Notes under the pieces: model-generated
The model's database searches: none
The model's input: only the letters and a program-made list of their open reading frames with translations
Told to the model about the DNA's origin: nothing
Translations under genes and position numbers: made by a program
Part shown: piece by piece, positions 6,100 through 8,352 of the stretch
Layout: each line of letters opens with the position of its first letter
Numbering within the stretch: position 1 is the first letter of the stretch
NCBI GenBank assembly: GCA_913056285.1
Contig: CAJXNE010000089.1
Span: 1 to 8,352, forward strand
From: an uncultured Zetaproteobacteria bacterium
Lineage (GTDB): Bacteria; Pseudomonadota; Zetaproteobacteria; Mariprofundales; Mariprofundaceae
Reading direction: 5' to 3'
DNA length: 8,352 bases

Positions 6100-8137
6100 C
6101 AAATCGACCAGTCCAATCATGTTGCACAGCCATGTGTATCGTGGCGAAAATCGCTTGCGGGTGGCGCTGGTCGGTCATCCCAACAGCGGCAAGAGCACGA
6201 TTTTTCATGCTGTTGCCAGCACCCGTTACAACACCGGCAAATTAAGCGGCACACATAAACCCTACGCCGAGTGTCCGGTACAGATTGGCGTGGATGAAAT
6301 CCATCTGGTTGATTTGCCTGGTCTGCCATCGTTGCGTGGCCTGAGTGGTGATGATCTGGAATCACTGAAATATCTGCTTTGGGGCGATGCAAGGCCGATC
6401 ATCTCGCGCCACGAGCGCCATGAACCACCCGCTCCGTTTCCTCGTCCGGATGTATTGATTCAGGTGATCGACGCCAGTGCGTTGCAACAAAGCCTTGAGT
6501 TATCGCTGGAGCTGGCCGAACTGGGCCTGCCTGTCGTGATTGCTCTGAATATGATGGATGAAGCGCATCGTAAAGGTATTGAAGTTGACGTGAGTTCACT
6601 ATCCGAAAAGCTCGGTGCGCCGGTGATTCCAACCGTTGCACTCAAGGGCCATGGGCTAGAAGAACTCTTTGCCACTGTGCTGCGATCTGGCCGGAACCCG
6701 GTCTGCCCGTTGCCTGAGCCACCGAATACGCATATCCGGCAGTGGGCGAACCGCTTACACAAAGTGATTGACAGACCTGACATTCAGCAGGCTTTTTCGA
6801 TCCCCGCCAATATGCTAACCATGAATCTGCTGGAGCAGGATAATTACCTGCGCTCCGAAATTAAAAGCCATTTCCCCGAAGTCGCACCGGATATCCACGC
6901 CCTGCGTGAACAGGCGAATCATGAACTGCCAAGAACATTGACCGAAGAGGTGAAGGCGGATCGCCATCATCGCGCCATGACGCTGTTCAACGATGTTGCA
7001 AACAATGTTCACCAACCGAAGATCAGTTGGGAAGACCGCATGGATATGCTATTCCTGCATCCGCACTGGGGGTTGGTTGGTTCCCTGGCCGTGTTTGCCG
7101 CCGTGTTATTCATGGTGTTTGAAGTCAGCACTGGCCTGGATGCCATTTCATCGGCCAGGCTGACGACCATGATTTCCACCTGGCAGCCTGATACGGCCAC
7201 CGGCGTGATTGCTCGCGCCGTTGCCGATGGTCTGATTGGACTGATCGGCATTGTTGTGCCCTATATGCTACCGCTGGTGTTAATGCTGGTGGCGCTGGAA
7301 GAGAGCGGCATCATGCATCGCATCGCCTTTGTGGTGGATCGTTTTTTTCATGCCATCGGTCTGCACGGCAGGGTGGCTGTGCCATTTCTGCTGGGCTTAG
7401 GCTGTAACGTACCGGCCATTGCAGCCACCCGTGCTTTGACCAGTGGCCGCGAACGTATTGTAGCATCCTTGTTGATTACGTTTGTTCCGTGCTCAGCGCG
7501 TTCGGCTGTGGTGTTGGCGCTGGGAGCAAAATATCTCGGTGCGACCGGCGTGTTTCTGTTATTTATATTAAGTCTGCTGGTGATTGCCGTGCTCGGTCGG
7601 TTGCTGTCACACCGGTATCCCGAAATCAGCCCCGGCCTGATTCAGGAAATTCCAGCCTATGCATGGCCGAATATGCATCGCTTGATTTCTTCCACGTGGC
7701 AACGCACCAGAGATATTGTCACCATTGTGCTGCCATTGCTGGTTGGCGGCAGCATTGTGCTGGCGCTATTGCAATTTGTGGGTGGCGATCAGATCATCAA
7801 TACGCTGCTTTCCCCTGTCACCGGCTGGATGCTCGGCCTGCCCGTAGCACTCGGCGTACCCATTTTGTTCGGCGTGCTGCGCAAGGAATTATCGCTGGTG
7901 ATGATTTATCAGGCGCTGGGCACGTTTGAAATCGGGCAGATGCTCGACTGGATTCAGATTTCCACATTTCTGGTGTTTCTGCTGTTTTATATTCCCTGCA
8001 TTTCTACTTTTGCCGTGATGGTCAAAGTGATTGGCCGCAAGGATGCGCTGTTTTCTGTCGCGCTCTCTGTCGGCGTGGCGCTGATTGTTGCACTGGCTGT
8101 ACGCCTTGCACTGAATGCTGCAGAGGGTATGGCGTAA
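6092..8137 (+). CDS. feoB: FeoB-like ferrous iron transporter (GTPase-permease), divergent
   Basis: FeoB proteins are inner-membrane ferrous iron transporters with a cytoplasmic GTPase. This 681-residue product has G1 GHPNSGKST (28-36), G3 DLPG (74-77), G4 NMMD (153-156) and a G5-like region near 181-188. A helical GDI-like region follows, then a membrane part from about residue 325 with roughly eight or nine hydrophobic segments. Gate motifs are LGCNVPAIAATR (436-447, C438) and PCSAR (466-470); YIPC (633-636) is near the C-terminus. It is shorter than the E. coli protein. Odd points are a G2 region (TGKLSGTHKPYAE, 48-60) unlike the usual GNWPGVTVE, about 15-20 extra residues (100-119, His/Pro/Arg-rich) between G3 and G4, and SARSAVVL where SARLPVY is typical. 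No feoA or feoC is adjacent. The ATG at 6092 overlaps the lipB stop, suggesting coupling; ATG at 6119 is an alternative. The family is clear; Fe2+ as substrate is inferred. Confidence 0.87.
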   Translation: MPDKSTSPIMLHSHVYRGENRLRVALVGHPNSGKSTIFHAVASTRYNTGKLSGTHKPYAECPVQIGVDEIHLVDLPGLPSLRGLSGDDLESLKYLLWGDARPIISRHERHEPPAPFPRPDVLIQVIDASALQQSLELSLELAELGLPVVIALNMMDEAHRKGIEVDVSSLSEKLGAPVIPTVALKGHGLEELFATVLRSGRNPVCPLPEPPNTHIRQWANRLHKVIDRPDIQQAFSIPANMLTMNLLEQDNYLRSEIKSHFPEVAPDIHALREQANHELPRTLTEEVKADRHHRAMTLFNDVANNVHQPKISWEDRMDMLFLHPHWGLVGSLAVFAAVLFMVFEVSTGLDAISSARLTTMISTWQPDTATGVIARAVADGLIGLIGIVVPYMLPLVLMLVALEESGIMHRIAFVVDRFFHAIGLHGRVAVPFLLGLGCNVPAIAATRALTSGRERIVASLLITFVPCSARSAVVLALGAKYLGATGVFLLFILSLLVIAVLGRLLSHRYPEISPGLIQEIPAYAWPNMHRLISSTWQRTRDIVTIVLPLLVGGSIVLALLQFVGGDQIINTLLSPVTGWMLGLPVALGVPILFGVLRKELSLVMIYQALGTFEIGQMLDWIQISTFLVFLLFYIPCISTFAVMVKVIGRKDALFSVALSVGVALIVALAVRLALNAAEGMA

Positions 8138-8161
8138 GCCCAGATGGTCGGTTAACCGTGA

Positions 8162-8181
8162 CCTGCTCAGGGGCAGGGTTT
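8162..8181 (+). terminator. Weak hairpin after feoB, possible terminator
   Basis: CCTGC (8162-8166) pairs with GCAGG (8173-8177) around a 6-nt loop, followed by only GTTT. It sits 25 bp after the feoB stop. A second short dyad, with GGTC (8146-8149) and GACC (8160-8163) flanking GGTTAACC, lies just before it and overlaps it by two bases. The T-tract is poor, so termination here may be inefficient or depend on other factors. Confidence 0.3.
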
Positions 8182-8237
8182 ACAACTATATCCCCCAACT
8201 GTGTCAAAAACGCTCACAATGGCATCAATGTACGAGA

Positions 8238-8253
8238 CGTGATATTTGTCACA
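8238..8253. promoter_or_regulatory. CRP-like palindromic site
   Basis: CGTGA-N6-TCACA differs at one position from the core CRP/Vfr-type consensus TGTGA-N6-TCACA. The spacing is exact, and the site lies in an intergenic region, centred about 54 bp before a candidate ATG at 8299. GATAGT at 8272-8277 is a possible -10 box, placing the palindrome near -38 to -42, as in class II activated promoters. Whether this organism has such a regulator cannot be seen here. Confidence 0.35.
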
Positions 8254-8298
8254 TTATGGCCTTGAGGCGACGATAGTGTTCGCCATGTGGTCGGCAAG

Positions 8299-8352
8299 AT
8301 GCTGACTCAGTTAACGGCCAGTCATTCTCTCCCACCCCCTTTTGACTGGTTA
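8299..8352 (+). CDS. Possible start of a gene running off the right edge (hypothetical)
   Basis: An ATG frame of 18 codons is open to the window end, encoding MLTQLTASHSLPPPFDWL. It is too short to identify. The same frame is open back to a stop at 8263-8265, so GTG at 8287 is an alternative start. No strong ribosome site is seen. Support comes only from the open frame and the CRP-like site and -10-like box upstream. A hairpin (8318-8349) lies within it, which might instead mean this is non-coding. Confidence 0.25.
   Translation, partial: MLTQLTASHSLPPPFDWL
8318..8349. repeat. Inverted repeat with pyrimidine-rich loop at the window edge
   Basis: CCAGTCA (8318-8324) and TGACTGG (8343-8349) are perfect 7-bp arms around an 18-nt, almost entirely pyrimidine loop. 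The sequence just outside could extend the pairing with TAA (8312-8314) and TTA (8350-8352). The window ends here, so the full structure cannot be judged. Confidence 0.4.

Noticed and set aside
7489..7929. 146-codon plus-strand frame within the FeoB-like gene
   Set aside because: It is a +1-type shadow inside the membrane domain of the FeoB-like gene, whose own frame is continuous and carries the gate motifs. No frameshift is needed to explain it.
8022..8207. 61-codon minus-strand frame over the 3' end of the FeoB-like gene
   Set aside because: Mostly antisense to a real coding region, with no ribosome site or recognisable pattern.
8246..8274. TTGTCA with GACGAT at 17 bp as a plain sigma70 promoter
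   Set aside because: The -10 matches only three of six bases, and the TTGTCA is part of the CRP-like palindrome; the activator-dependent reading with GATAGT fits somewhat better.

Overview
The window looks like chromosomal DNA of a Gram-negative bacterium, most likely in the Pseudomonadota (Proteobacteria). The reasons are the IspA-type farnesyl diphosphate synthase, the gene order xseB-ispA-dxs with tlyA attached, LipB, and an HDFNN-type hybrid histidine kinase. Base composition is intermediate and similar across the genes. A lineage with strong iron metabolism (for example Zetaproteobacteria-like) is a guess, prompted mainly by the FeoB-like gene. No tRNA, rRNA, CRISPR array, insertion sequence, phage gene or clear mark of recent transfer was seen.

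Layout. Bases 1-1297 (+) hold the 3' part of a PAS / histidine kinase / receiver hybrid sensor kinase whose 5' end lies outside the window. Bases 1298-1583 hold no recognised gene, but contain a 46-codon open frame (1356-1496) that overlaps two good inverted repeats. Bases 1584-5357 (-) hold a tight four-gene operon, transcribed xseB -> ispA -> dxs -> tlyA. Bases 5358-5469 are a divergent promoter region with a good sigma70-like promoter for the operon. Bases 5470-8137 (+) hold lipB and a divergent feoB-like GTPase/permease gene, overlapping by 8 bp. Bases 8138-8352 are intergenic, with a weak hairpin after feoB, a CRP/FNR-superfamily-like palindrome, and possibly the first 18 codons of a further gene leaving the window.

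How the genes relate. Dxs makes the first committed MEP-pathway intermediate, and IspA uses the resulting C5 units to build farnesyl diphosphate for quinones, undecaprenyl carrier and similar products. XseB (exonuclease VII small subunit) and TlyA (rRNA 2'-O-methyltransferase) are frequent passengers of this isoprenoid operon. LipB starts protein lipoylation. The next step, LipA, needs Fe-S clusters, which gives a possible but unproven link to the iron-uptake-like gene coupled to lipB.

The genes are mostly ordinary housekeeping functions. The points most worth a second look are the small ORF or structured RNA at 1356-1496, the unusual FeoB-like protein coupled to lipB, the non-ATG starts within the isoprenoid operon, and the regulator-like palindrome near the right end.
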